From Candidatus Gastranaerophilales bacterium (GTDB lineage Bacteria; Cyanobacteriota; Vampirovibrionia; Gastranaerophilales; Gastranaerophilaceae), in the NCBI GenBank assembly GCA_947587615.1, contig CANPYC010000015.1:1-47708 (forward strand): 47,708 nt of DNA. Direction: 5' to 3'. The translations under genes were made by a program, and so were the position numbers. The notes under the pieces were generated by a model, which had not been told where the DNA came from, ran no database searches, and saw only the letters and a program-made list of their open reading frames with translations. The stretch's first letter is position 1. Each line of letters starts with the position of its first letter. Shown here piece by piece: positions 17,952 to 26,493 of the stretch.

Positions 17952-19080
17952 AATCAAAAAAATAATGTTAATATTATGCTTTATGGTGCTTTCTATAACA
18001 GGAAGCACCTGGGCATTTTCTTTCAGAAATATGACACTTGATTTTGTTCATATTTCAGATACCCATATCACAACAAGAGATGATACTTCTTATAAAGCAT
18101 TATCTTCTTCAAGACTTCTTTTAAAAGATGCTATTGAGCAGATTAACAATATCATAGGGCTTGATTTTGTACTGTTTAGCGGTGATTTAGTCGACTACGG
18201 CACACCCGATAATTATTATGATTATTATTATCTTTTAACAAAATTAAAATATCCTTCTTTAAATGCTTTTGGAAATCACGATTTTTCAAGCAGCATGGAT
18301 GAAAATGAAGTAATAAAAACGGTTAAAAAGTATAATCCGAATTATATTTTTAATAAGACTTATTATGCAATTACTCCTAAGACAGATTTTAGAATTATTG
18401 TTTTAGATTCAACAATTAAAGATGAAAATTCCGCTAACGGCAGGTTATCTGAAGAACAGCTTGAATTTTTGGACAACGAGTTGTTACAAAATCAGGATAA
18501 AATTGTTGTAATTGCAATGCACCATCCGAGTGTTGAGCCGTTTGTCGCTCAAGAGCACACTCTTTTAAATGCTAATGAATTTAATGAAATATTGTTAAAA
18601 TATAAAAACCCGATAGTTGTTTTATCCGGACACTATCATGCAGCTAAAATTCGTCATTTCGGCAACCTTGTTTTTGTTTCAACTCCCGCTATGGTTACTT
18701 ATCCGATGGCTTTTCGTCATATAAAAATAGTTAACTATAAAGACAGGGTTCAATATAGTTTTGAATTTATGCCCACAAAGCTTGACGATATCAAAGAAAA
18801 AAACAGACAAAACGTAATTTCCTACGGAACTTTAGCGGGTTGGGAAAAAGACAGAAATTTAACTTTTACATACCATAAAAGATACCCGAGATCTGTAGCT
18901 TACAAAAGAAACAAAATAAAAAATGCGCTAAAAACAGCTAAAACAAAGAAAAGCGAAATTAAAAAACTTACACAAAAGCCAAAACAACCGAAAGTTAAAA
19001 AGCAGAAAGTTAAAAAAGAAAGAAAATTTTTCAACTTTAAAAAGAAACAACAGCAGACTGTCACACCACAAGGAATATAA
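17941..19080 (+). CDS. Exported calcineurin-like metallophosphoesterase
   Basis: 379 aa. A signal peptide or membrane anchor covers residues 1-25 (LILCFMVLSITGSTWA). The full set of metallophosphoesterase motifs follows: HISDTHIT, LFSGDLVDYG, NAFGNHDFS, MHHPSV and LSGHYHAAK, which together bind two metal ions. The C-terminal 70 residues are a Lys-rich tail (about 315-379), which may bind envelope polyanions or nucleic acid. It probably works outside the cytoplasmic membrane on a phosphodiester or phosphomonoester that cannot be named from sequence. It overlaps malQ by 11 bp and is followed by an MBL-fold gene after 8 bp. Confidence 0.88.
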   Translation: MKNKIKKIMLILCFMVLSITGSTWAFSFRNMTLDFVHISDTHITTRDDTSYKALSSSRLLLKDAIEQINNIIGLDFVLFSGDLVDYGTPDNYYDYYYLLTKLKYPSLNAFGNHDFSSSMDENEVIKTVKKYNPNYIFNKTYYAITPKTDFRIIVLDSTIKDENSANGRLSEEQLEFLDNELLQNQDKIVVIAMHHPSVEPFVAQEHTLLNANEFNEILLKYKNPIVVLSGHYHAAKIRHFGNLVFVSTPAMVTYPMAFRHIKIVNYKDRVQYSFEFMPTKLDDIKEKNRQNVISYGTLAGWEKDRNLTFTYHKRYPRSVAYKRNKIKNALKTAKTKKSEIKKLTQKPKQPKVKKQKVKKERKFFNFKKKQQQTVTPQGI

Positions 19081-19088
19081 AAAATATT

Positions 19089-20012
19089 ATGAAATCTAAA
19101 AAAGAGTTTAGTGTTAAATTTAGAGGCACAAGAGGTTCTTATCCCAGCGCCAAAATAAATTATTTAAAATACGGAGGAAATACTGCAAGTGTTGAAGTAC
19201 ACTGCGGAGAGCAGCTCATAATACTTGATGCGGGAACGGGAATTATAGATATCGGAATAGATGAAATTAAAAATTCAATTATCGCACAGGAAAAAAAGCC
19301 TCATCAGGCAACGATAATTCTGAGTCATATTCATCAAGACCATATTCAAGGCTTGCAGTTTTATAAACCCTTATTTATTGAAAGCTCAACAATAAATCTT
19401 TACGGACTGAACGCAGGCGAAGGAGAACTTAAAGACACTCTTAAAACAATACTTTTTGACAAGGTATTTCCCTTAGGGCTTGAAGAAATCAGAAGCAAAT
19501 TTACAATCAGCAATCTAACTCAGAATGATGTAATAATCATCAAACAAAACGGAACAACAAATAAATATGATACATCGGATAAAATCCCCGAAACTACGGA
19601 GGATGATATTATAATCACTGCGCACAAAACCGCAGCACACCCAAAGAACGGCTGTATGTGTATAAAAATCAGCTATAAATCAAAAACGCTTGTGTATGCT
19701 ACCGATAAAGAAAGCTATATTGGGGCAGATAAAAAATTTATTCAATTTGCGCATAATTGCGATTGCCTTATCCATGACGCTCAATATACGTATCATGATT
19801 ATATTAACCCAATTCAGCCCAAGCAGGGTTTTGGGCATTCGACTTTTGAAATGGCTATTGAAACAGCTAATCTTGCAAAAGCAAAAAAGCTTTTCTTCTT
19901 CCACTATGACCCTGATTACGACGACGAAAAGCTTACAATCTTAGAAGAAGAATTTTCAAAAAATTCAAAAACGATTTTATTTGCTAAAGAGAATTATGAA
20001 GTTATTTTATAA
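19089..20012 (+). CDS. MBL-fold metallo-hydrolase (RNase Z/PhnP-like)
   Basis: 307 aa. The N-terminal VKFRGTRGSYPS, the YGGNTASVEV segment, LDAGTGI, the metal site LSHIHQDHIQGL (HxHxDH), IHDAQYTYHDY and GHSTFEMAI with a terminal FFHYDPDYDD are typical of the beta-lactamase superfamily branch that includes RNase Z, AtsA and cyclic phosphodiesterases. It has no signal peptide, so it is cytoplasmic. The substrate could be a cyclic nucleotide or a phosphodiester. The next gene starts inside its last six codons. Confidence 0.85.
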   Translation: MKSKKEFSVKFRGTRGSYPSAKINYLKYGGNTASVEVHCGEQLIILDAGTGIIDIGIDEIKNSIIAQEKKPHQATIILSHIHQDHIQGLQFYKPLFIESSTINLYGLNAGEGELKDTLKTILFDKVFPLGLEEIRSKFTISNLTQNDVIIIKQNGTTNKYDTSDKIPETTEDDIIITAHKTAAHPKNGCMCIKISYKSKTLVYATDKESYIGADKKFIQFAHNCDCLIHDAQYTYHDYINPIQPKQGFGHSTFEMAIETANLAKAKKLFFFHYDPDYDDEKLTILEEEFSKNSKTILFAKENYEVIL

Positions 20013-20559
20013 AATATTATTCACTGTATTGCTGATAACCGTAAATTCAGTTTATAGCGCAGACCATGGCATGGCAGGATTTGAGTTTGGAGCAATTGAC
20101 GCAGTAAAAAATGCCTATCTGCATAACAACATGGGTAATATTTATCTTAATGAAAAAAACTATAATGCCGCACTAAAAGAATATGAAATAGCTTTTAAAT
20201 TGACTGCGGACACCAATTCAAGCTCAACATACGCTTATAACATCGCAAGATGTCATATTTTGCTGAATAATTATGAAGTAGCAAAATATTTTATCGAAGA
20301 AGCAATAAAAAAAGATTGTATCAATATGACGTATTATGAAGCGCTTGTTGACTGCTATATTAAGCTAAAGGTTGAAGAGCAAGAGCTGATTAAATGCTTA
20401 AATGACGATATAAACCCTTACAGCCGAATAATAGCAGGATTAATTTATCTAAAAACAGGTCAAAAACTAAACGCTAAAATAATATTTGACGAATTTAGCG
20501 CCAATAATCCGGATATGATAATAACTAATGACGTCAGGATGATACTGAAAAATTTATAA
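19996..20559 (+). CDS. Exported TPR-containing protein
   Basis: 187 aa from the ATG at 19996 (a TTG at 19981 would add five residues before the signal peptide). Residues 1-22 form a signal peptide (KLFYKILFTVLLITVNSVYS), and the rest is helical with TPR-like pairs: LHNNMGNIYLNEKNYNAALKE and YNIARCHILLNNYEVAKYF. Such proteins serve as scaffolds for protein complexes in the periplasm. The gene overlaps the MBL gene by 17 bp and precedes dnaE by 57 bp. No specific role can be given. Confidence 0.78.
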   Translation: MKLFYKILFTVLLITVNSVYSADHGMAGFEFGAIDAVKNAYLHNNMGNIYLNEKNYNAALKEYEIAFKLTADTNSSSTYAYNIARCHILLNNYEVAKYFIEEAIKKDCINMTYYEALVDCYIKLKVEEQELIKCLNDDINPYSRIIAGLIYLKTGQKLNAKIIFDEFSANNPDMIITNDVRMILKNL

Positions 20560-20616
20560 ATTAACATAAGTTTAAATAATAACCAACAAGCAAAATGTTA
20601 TGATAAAATAATAATT

Positions 20617-23600
20617 ATGAAATATGTTCCACTACACATACACACGGAGTATTCGCTTTTAGACGGAGCAATAAAAATACCCGATTTTTATAAATTTGCC
20701 GCACAAAACGACATGCCTGCAATTGCAATAACAGACCATGGTGTTATGTTTGGCTGTGCTGATATGTTTATTGCAAAAAACGAAATGCTATCGCACATGC
20801 TTGATGAAAAAGAGCAGGAATTTAAAAAGCAAATTGAAGCGGTAAAACCAATTCTAGGCTGTGAGTTTTACATTTGCGACGGAGATGTACTTGAGGACAG
20901 AACCAAAAAAACAATGTATCACCTTGTTTTGTTAGCTAAAAATCAAAACGGTTATCATAACCTCTGTAAACTTGACTCAATTGCCACAACAAAAGCTTTT
21001 CACTACAAACCAAGAATAAACCATAAAATTTTAGAACAATATAAAGATGATATAATTTGTTTATCTGCCTGTATCCAAGGCGAAGTTGCAAGATTTTACC
21101 TAAACGGAGACGAAAAAGAAGCAAGAGCAAGGGCAAAATATTATAAAGACTTGTTTGGAGATGATTACTATATTGAGCTTCAAGATCATGGACTTGAAGA
21201 ACAAAAAAAATCTAACCCGTTTTTAATGGAAGTTGCAAAAGAGCTAAATATTAAAACGGTTATAACAAATGACTCGCATTATCTAAGAGCGCAAGATGCC
21301 CTGTGGCATGATACGCTTTTATGCGAGCAAACAAAGAGATTAAAATCCGACCCTAACCGCTTCAAGTTTTCAGTTAACGAGTTTTATGTAAAAACCGTTG
21401 ATGAATTAAGAAAAGCATTCTCTTGGATGGATGAAGATTACTTCAATAAATGTATTGAAACAACCGTTGAAGTTGCTGATAAATGCGAATTTCAAATGGA
21501 TAAATTGGAGTTTGGAAAAACAAAAGAATTATTGCCGCACTACCCATGCCCAAATGGGATGAGTGAAGAAGAATATTTTCACGAACTCTGTATAAAAGGC
21601 TTAAAAAGAAGATACGGCGACCCTATACCTGAATCAATTATGGAGCGCTATGAATACGAAAAAGGCGTAATTTTTAAAATGGGTTTTCCTGCATACTTCC
21701 TTTTAACCTGGGATTTTATTAACTGGGCAAAAGAAAATAAAATCCCCGTAGGTCCGGGGCGTGGTTCAGCTGCAGGCAGTATCGTTGCTTACGCACTCGC
21801 CATAACGGAACTTGACCCAATCAGACACAACCTTTTATTTGAAAGATTTTTAAATCCTGAGCGTATTTCTATGCCTGATATAGATATTGACTTCTGCCAA
21901 AGAAGAAGAGGAGAAGTTATTGACTATGTTTCAAGTAAATGGGGGCAGGATCACGTTTGTCAAATTATAACGTTTGGTACACTGGCAGCAAAAGCAGCAC
22001 TAAAAGCAGTGTGCAGGGTTTATGACATTCCTTTTTCGCAAGCAAATACATGGGCAAGCATGGTTCCATCAACCCCGGGTACAAAATTAAAAGAAGCGCT
22101 TGAACCCGGAATGGAGTTAAAAAAGCTGTGTGATGAAAATGCGCAGGTACAAAGCCTCGTTGATGAAGCGCTTCACATGGAAGGGCTTAAAAACCAAACA
22201 GGAACACACGCAGCAGGTGTTATTATCGCTCCAAAGCCAATGGAAGATATTATCCCTGTTTCTCTTTCAAAAGATAAAGAAAAACCCGGCGCCATTCAAA
22301 CACAATACCCGATGGCAGGAATTGAAAAAATCGGGCTTTTGAAGATGGACTTTCTGGGGCTTGAAACTTTAACCATTATTCAAGACGCACTTGATCTCAT
22401 CAAAGATAGAACAGGTAAAGATATAGATATTAATAACATTCCTCTTGATGATAAACTAACTTTTGAAATGCTTTCAAAAGGGGATACTGACGCTGTATTT
22501 CAGCTTGAATCAAGCGGAATGAAAAAATATATTAAACGATTAAAACCAACAGTGTTTGAGGATTTAGGCGCTATGGTAGCCTTATACCGACCGGGGCCGT
22601 TAGGGGCAGGCATGGTTGATAAATTTATAGACAGAAAACACGGTCGCCAAAAAATTGAATACGCCCATCCGCTCTTAGAAGGTATTTTAAAAGAAACCTA
22701 CGGGACAATACTTTATCAAGAACAGATTATGGCAATTTTCCAAACATTAGCCGATTATTCACTGGGCGGAGCCGATATGGTTCGCCGTATGATGGGTAAA
22801 AAGAAAATTCAACAAATGCAAGAGCAAAAAGGAATTTTTGTTGAAAAAACAGCTAATAAAGGAATGAGCGAACAAGCCGCAATCAATCTGTTTGAAGAAA
22901 TTGAAAATTTTGCAACTTATTGCTTCAACAAAGCCCACTCTTCCGCTTATGCTTTTGTTGCTTATCAAACAGCATATTTAAAAGCGCATTACCCCGTTGA
23001 ATATATGTGCGCAATGTTAACATCGGTTGCAGACAACAAAGACAAGACTCAGCAATACATTCTCCAATGTCAATCGCAAGGTATTGAAGTACTTGCGCCA
23101 GATATAAATAAATCTAATTCACAATTTACACCTGACGGCAACAATATCCGCTTTGGACTTGCTTCAATAAAAAACGTCGGAGAAGCAGTAATTGAGCAAA
23201 TCGAACTTGAGCGCAAAAACAAACCTTTTGAAAGTTTTTACGATTTTTGTTCACGTGTTGATATGAAATGTTTAAATAAACGTACTCTTGAAAGTTTAAT
23301 CAAAGCGGGAGCATTTTCCTGCATTGAAAAATCAAGAAAACAACTGCTTGAAAATATTGACTATGCTGTTGAATTTGTTCAAAATTCGCAAAAATCCGCT
23401 TCATCAGGTCAGGTTAGTCTGTTTTCAACTTTGAGCGGCGACAGCCAAAAAGAACTTAACATTCCGACTTTTAAACTTCAAGGCAGCAGCGAGGATGAAT
23501 TTAGTGATAGTCAAATTCAACTTTTTGAAAAAGAATTGATGGGTATTTATGTAACTTCTCATCCTTTAGCTTCAATTAAGGACACTCTTAAATACCTTAC

Positions 23601-24156
23601 AACAATAACCATAGAGGAAATTTTAGAAAACCCTAAACCTGATGAAAACGTTACAATTTGCGGGTTGTTATCTCAAATTGTTCAAAAACCGACAAAAAAA
23701 GACCCGGCAAAATATATAAAAACGGGTACAATCGAGGACTTGACGGGCAGAATCGGCATAGTTACTTATCCTAAGGTAACGGAAGTTTATGGGGATTTGG
23801 TTGAGTCTGAAAAAAAAGTAATAATTAAAGCAAAAGTTAACGTAAGGGATGAAGAAATAAACCTTGCAATCAATGAAGTTAAGCCGATTGAGTCTGTTAA
23901 TCTTTTCAAAATTGAATATTTGGATGATGTTAGAGAAGAAGAAAATATTCTCCTAAAAGAAATCTTAACAAAATATAAAGGTGAATCTCCCGTTGTAATT
24001 GGTTTTGACGCTTGGGACGACATCACTGAAAAATATGAAAAATATCAAATTCTTACAAGTTCGCTTTTATGGGTCAATGTAAATTCAAATATTGAAAATG
24101 AAATCAATGCAACATTTAAAAATAAAATGGAAGTAGAAATACAAAAGTTAGGATAA
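20617..24156 (+). CDS. dnaE: DNA polymerase III subunit alpha
   Basis: 1179 aa, the usual size. The N-terminal PHP domain begins PLHIHTEYSLLDG. The polymerase palm is marked by VGPGRGSAAGS and PDIDIDF with Asp421 and Asp423 as metal-ligand candidates, followed by TFGTLAAKAALK and EGLKNQTGTHAAGVII. The fingers (LYRPGPLGAG, YGTILYQEQIM, RRMMGKK), helix-hairpin-helix region (LASIKNVGEAVI), LFEKELMGIYVTSHPL, and a C-terminal OB fold (VTICGLLSQI) are all present. This is the replicative polymerase. It ends in a 9-bp overlap with the convergent zinc-ribbon gene. Confidence 0.97.
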   Translation: MKYVPLHIHTEYSLLDGAIKIPDFYKFAAQNDMPAIAITDHGVMFGCADMFIAKNEMLSHMLDEKEQEFKKQIEAVKPILGCEFYICDGDVLEDRTKKTMYHLVLLAKNQNGYHNLCKLDSIATTKAFHYKPRINHKILEQYKDDIICLSACIQGEVARFYLNGDEKEARARAKYYKDLFGDDYYIELQDHGLEEQKKSNPFLMEVAKELNIKTVITNDSHYLRAQDALWHDTLLCEQTKRLKSDPNRFKFSVNEFYVKTVDELRKAFSWMDEDYFNKCIETTVEVADKCEFQMDKLEFGKTKELLPHYPCPNGMSEEEYFHELCIKGLKRRYGDPIPESIMERYEYEKGVIFKMGFPAYFLLTWDFINWAKENKIPVGPGRGSAAGSIVAYALAITELDPIRHNLLFERFLNPERISMPDIDIDFCQRRRGEVIDYVSSKWGQDHVCQIITFGTLAAKAALKAVCRVYDIPFSQANTWASMVPSTPGTKLKEALEPGMELKKLCDENAQVQSLVDEALHMEGLKNQTGTHAAGVIIAPKPMEDIIPVSLSKDKEKPGAIQTQYPMAGIEKIGLLKMDFLGLETLTIIQDALDLIKDRTGKDIDINNIPLDDKLTFEMLSKGDTDAVFQLESSGMKKYIKRLKPTVFEDLGAMVALYRPGPLGAGMVDKFIDRKHGRQKIEYAHPLLEGILKETYGTILYQEQIMAIFQTLADYSLGGADMVRRMMGKKKIQQMQEQKGIFVEKTANKGMSEQAAINLFEEIENFATYCFNKAHSSAYAFVAYQTAYLKAHYPVEYMCAMLTSVADNKDKTQQYILQCQSQGIEVLAPDINKSNSQFTPDGNNIRFGLASIKNVGEAVIEQIELERKNKPFESFYDFCSRVDMKCLNKRTLESLIKAGAFSCIEKSRKQLLENIDYAVEFVQNSQKSASSGQVSLFSTLSGDSQKELNIPTFKLQGSSEDEFSDSQIQLFEKELMGIYVTSHPLASIKDTLKYLTTITIEEILENPKPDENVTICGLLSQIVQKPTKKDPAKYIKTGTIEDLTGRIGIVTYPKVTEVYGDLVESEKKVIIKAKVNVRDEEINLAINEVKPIESVNLFKIEYLDDVREEENILLKEILTKYKGESPVVIGFDAWDDITEKYEKYQILTSSLLWVNVNSNIENEINATFKNKMEVEIQKLG

Positions 24157-24537
24157 TTTATTCATCTCAATTTGCTTAATTTTATCATTGTTTTCATCTA
24201 CCCAAATTTGCACTTGCGGGTCTTTTGAGTGCGTTTCTTCTGCCGTTTCTTTAAGATAAATTGCATATTTTGCGTCTATAAAGTTTATTGAATCTATTTT
24301 TTCAATATAATATTCACTGCTTCCGCAATTTGAGCAAAACCTTTCCGAAGGGACTATTTCGCCCCAAAAAAGCCTTGCTTGCCTTTTAATATCGCACCTT
24401 GAACATCTCACCATGTAATAATTTTTTATAAGGTACTCTCCGCAATCAGGGCAATAGCCGCTATTAGAGTTTATCAGAGCATTTTTATGAGTACATTTAT
24501 TTTTATTTTTTAATATTGAAAACAGTATATTTTTCAT
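24148..24537 (-). CDS. Small multi-zinc-ribbon protein, unknown function
   Basis: 129 aa with three CxxC pairs: YCPDCGEYL (about 28-36), VRCSRCDIK (about 45-53) and RFCSNCGSS (about 71-79), plus a Cys/His at 15-17, suggesting one or two structural zinc ribbons. The C-terminal third is acidic and helical. No membrane span. Proteins of this make-up often bind nucleic acid or a polymerase. It is transcribed towards dnaE and shares its last 9 bp with it. Not recognised beyond the zinc ribbons. Confidence 0.65.
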   Translation of the reverse strand: MKNILFSILKNKNKCTHKNALINSNSGYCPDCGEYLIKNYYMVRCSRCDIKRQARLFWGEIVPSERFCSNCGSSEYYIEKIDSINFIDAKYAIYLKETAEETHSKDPQVQIWVDENNDKIKQIEMNKLS

Positions 24538-24642
24538 ACTCTTTTTTTAATGAAGCCAAAAAATATTTCATTGTTTTTTGTAAAATATTAAGAAATATTA
24601 CATATACAGTATTTAAATAAAAGAATTATAGCAATTATTTTC

Positions 24643-24669
24643 TTTACATATACTTTATATATATGTAAA
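24643..24669. promoter_or_regulatory. Perfect inverted repeat upstream of the ribbon-helix-helix gene
   Basis: TTTACATATA (24643-24652) is repeated in inverted form as TATATGTAAA (24660-24669) with a 7-base spacer, about 38 bp before the regulator's ATG. A further copy of TTACATATAC lies at 24598-24607. Position and symmetry fit an operator for the adjacent regulator. Confidence 0.5.
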
Positions 24670-24707
24670 TACAATAAAGCATAGTAAGGAAAGAACAGGA
24701 GCGCAAG

Positions 24708-24896
24708 ATGGCGAGAGTTTTGATTTCCATGCCTGAAAAATTCTTAACGCAAATTGACTCGGTTGCTCAAGGTGAAAATCGCACAAGAAGCGAATTAATT
24801 CGTGAAGCTTTAAGAACGTATATTAACCGTTCTAAATTAAGAGAAAGTACAACAGCATCAAAGAATGCGGCAATTCTGGAAGCATTGTTGGATTAA
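24708..24896 (+). CDS. Ribbon-helix-helix (CopG/Arc-type) regulator
   Basis: 62 aa. The N-terminal strand ARVLISMPEKFLTQIDSVA and the helices with NRTRSELIREALRTYINR are the classical ribbon-helix-helix fold that binds DNA as a dimer. The tail (SKNAAILEALLD) is too short for a second domain. No toxin gene follows; the gene stands alone between a convergent terminator and the zinc-ribbon gene. An AGGAGC lies seven bases or so before the ATG. The palindrome at 24643-24669 suggests autoregulation. Confidence 0.85.
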   Translation: MARVLISMPEKFLTQIDSVAQGENRTRSELIREALRTYINRSKLRESTTASKNAAILEALLD

Positions 24897-24968
24897 CGCT
24901 TAAAAATTAAGAGGAAGCAAAAGAGAGAGAACAACTTTAAGAGTATTTGAATTAAGTTTTTTTAATTA

Positions 24969-24999
24969 AAAAACCGCATTAATAAATAATGCGGTTTTT
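24969..24999. terminator. Bidirectional rho-independent terminator
   Basis: A perfect 13-bp stem (AAAAACCGCATTA with TAATGCGGTTTTT) around a 5-base loop, with A and T runs on both sides. It separates the ribbon-helix-helix gene from the convergent rplT and can work for both. Confidence 0.88.
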
Positions 25000-25063
25000 A
25001 TTTTTGTATGTAATAAATTTTTTGTTATTTATTTTACTATTTCATTTGGCTGTTGTCTAGCTG

Positions 25064-25414
25064 TTATTTAGCACTTTGTGCTGTTTCAACCAAAACTTTA
25101 AAAGCTTCGGGTTCATTTGCTGCAAGTTCTGCAAGCATTTTTCTGTTAACTTGAATATCAGCTTTTTTAAGCATATTCATAAATTTTGAATAACTTAAAC
25201 CAAGTTCTCTAACAGCCGCATTAATTCTTATTATCCACAAAGAACGCATGTTTCTTTTAAGAACTCGTCTATCTCTGTATTGATATTTAAGTTTTTTCAT
25301 TACGGCAATATTTGCAACTTTAAATATTCTGCTTCTTGCGCCTAAAAAACCTTTAGCCAGTTTTAATATTTTTTTATGTCTTTTTCTTAGTACGTTACCA
25401 CGTTTAACTCTCAT
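25064..25414 (-). CDS. rplT: 50S ribosomal protein L20
   Basis: 116 aa, the usual length. [48 protein letters not shown] and the C-terminal [16 protein letters not shown] are diagnostic. L20 is an early 23S rRNA-binding assembly protein and, in several phyla, represses its own operon. It lies 13 bp downstream of rpmI. infC, often first in this operon, is not adjacent. Confidence 0.97.
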   Translation of the reverse strand: MRVKRGNVLRKRHKKILKLAKGFLGARSRIFKVANIAVMKKLKYQYRDRRVLKRNMRSLWIIRINAAVRELGLSYSKFMNMLKKADIQVNRKMLAELAANEPEAFKVLVETAQSAK

Positions 25415-25427
25415 AGTTCAGCCTTCC

Positions 25428-25640
25428 TTATCTTGTAAATTTCTTCTTGTAGGGTAATTCTTTTGAAATCATTTTAAGATTTCCTTCAAAAACTTCTGTC
25501 GTACCCGTTAATCTGTTTTTTCTGGCAGAACTTTTGTGAGCCAGCAAATGTCCTTTGCCTGCTTTTTGACGTAAAACTTTGCCGCTTCCCGTAATTTTAT
25601 AACGCTTTGCAGCAGAGCGATGAGTCTTCATTTTTGGCAT
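25428..25640 (-). CDS. rpmI: 50S ribosomal protein L35
   Basis: 70 aa from the ATG at 25640, which AAAGGAG precedes by nine bases; the in-frame start at 25682 would add 14 residues foreign to the family. PKMKTHRSAAKRYKITGSG, RQKAGKGHLLAHKSS and KRLTGT-like segments are typical, with the LPYKK end. It is the first gene of the rpmI-rplT operon. Confidence 0.96.
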   Translation of the reverse strand: MPKMKTHRSAAKRYKITGSGKVLRQKAGKGHLLAHKSSARKNRLTGTTEVFEGNLKMISKELPYKKKFTR

Positions 25641-25689
25641 TTTCAATTCTCCTTTATTTTTAACTTTTGTATTTTTATACAAAACCCTT

Positions 25690-25714
25690 GTGGTATACCT
25701 AAGACCACTTTAGG
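25690..25714 (-). promoter_or_regulatory. Possible H-type pseudoknot leader of rpmI-rplT
   Basis: On the transcript, CCUAA pairs with UUAGG (5 bp), and the GUGGU in its loop can pair with the ACCAC three bases downstream (5 bp). This is exactly the arrangement of an H-type pseudoknot. It lies at the very 5' end of the predicted transcript and about 50 nt before the rpmI start. L20-binding leaders of other bacteria also use pseudoknots or paired helices, so autoregulation is plausible. Confidence 0.45.
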
Positions 25715-25721
25715 CTTAATA

Positions 25722-25750
25722 ATTGTATTTTAAACAAAGTAAAAAATCAA
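25722..25750 (-). promoter_or_regulatory. Predicted sigma-70 promoter of rpmI-rplT
   Basis: On the minus strand TTGATT (25750-25745) and TACAAT (25727-25722) are separated by exactly 17 bases. Transcription would start at about 25715, directly before the leader structure. Confidence 0.6.
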
Positions 25751-25815
25751 GAAAAATCAAAAAAATATACTAAATTGTTAAAAATTATAAAGTTTTACTG
25801 TGCAAATTTCACTCT

Positions 25816-25844
25816 TTGACCAAAATAAAGTATTGTGTTATAAC
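25816..25844 (+). promoter_or_regulatory. Predicted sigma-70 promoter upstream of tRNA-Arg
   Basis: TTGACC (25816-25821), 17-base spacer, TATAAC (25839-25844). The match is strong, but it lies about 125 bp before the tRNA, so it implies a long precursor leader or a separate short transcript. Confidence 0.55.
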
Positions 25845-25974
25845 TAAAATATTGTAAGAATCTTTACTATCCGAGATGAGCTACAAATATCCAAACATAA
25901 TACCTTTAACAGCAATATTTCATTAATCAGTTAAAAAAATGAACTTATAAATTTGAAAACCCAAACATATACCT

Positions 25975-26048
25975 GTCCACGTAGTTCAGATGGATAGAAC
26001 GTCACCCTCCTAAGGTGAATGTCGGCGGTTCGAATCCGCCCGCGGACA
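25975..26048 (+). tRNA. tRNA-Arg (anticodon CCT)
   Basis: A 74-nt cloverleaf can be folded: 7-bp acceptor, D arm GTTC/GAAC, anticodon stem TCACC/GGTGA with loop CTCCTAA, and T arm GGCGG/CCGCC with loop TTCGAAT. The discriminator is A and CCA is not encoded. Position 5 of the acceptor stem has an A opposite C (A5-C68), so the stem has one mismatch. The tRNA reads AGG codons. Confidence 0.95.
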
Positions 26049-26169
26049 ATTTTTATTAATTTTTTATTTAAAAATTTGCCAAAATACAGTTTAATTAATG
26101 CAAATTTACATCTTTTGAATAGTGAAAAAGCATATTTTAAGTGCTAACATAAAACTAAAAAGGTGATAA

Positions 26170-26490
26170 ATGATAAACGAAAAAGAGAAAGCTCAAAATA
26201 TTACATTTAGTGATGTTCAAAATTCTCCGTTTGTATTTGATTTTTACGGTATGATAAACGATATCAAAAAAAATAACGGAATTGACAGCATATATCTGAA
26301 TTATGCCAATAATAAGCTTGAAATTTATATCTATTACAATAAAGAAAATTTTGAACTTGAAGATAAAATTACAAAAAGCATTACTGATTTTGAAGAAAAT
26401 TATAAATTTTTCCCCGAAGTTTTTATCTATCCTCTTGATATGATAGAATCCAAAGAATTGACACTTCCTAAAACCGCAAGGGAAATATAA
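26170..26490 (+). CDS. Small alpha/beta protein, possible partner of the HEPN-like protein
   Basis: 106 aa; not recognised. The middle has a beta hairpin (about 38-56, IYLNYANNKLEIYIYY), a helix (60-80, FELEDKITKSITDFEENYKF) and another strand (PEVFIYPLD). This order weakly recalls the second half of minimal nucleotidyltransferases, but the GS and D-x-D catalytic residues are absent. AAGGTG lies six bases before the ATG. The next gene begins 3 bp after the stop, so both are made from one message. The gene has no relation to its other neighbours. Confidence 0.6.
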   Translation: MINEKEKAQNITFSDVQNSPFVFDFYGMINDIKKNNGIDSIYLNYANNKLEIYIYYNKENFELEDKITKSITDFEENYKFFPEVFIYPLDMIESKELTLPKTAREI

Positions 26491-26493
26491 AGA

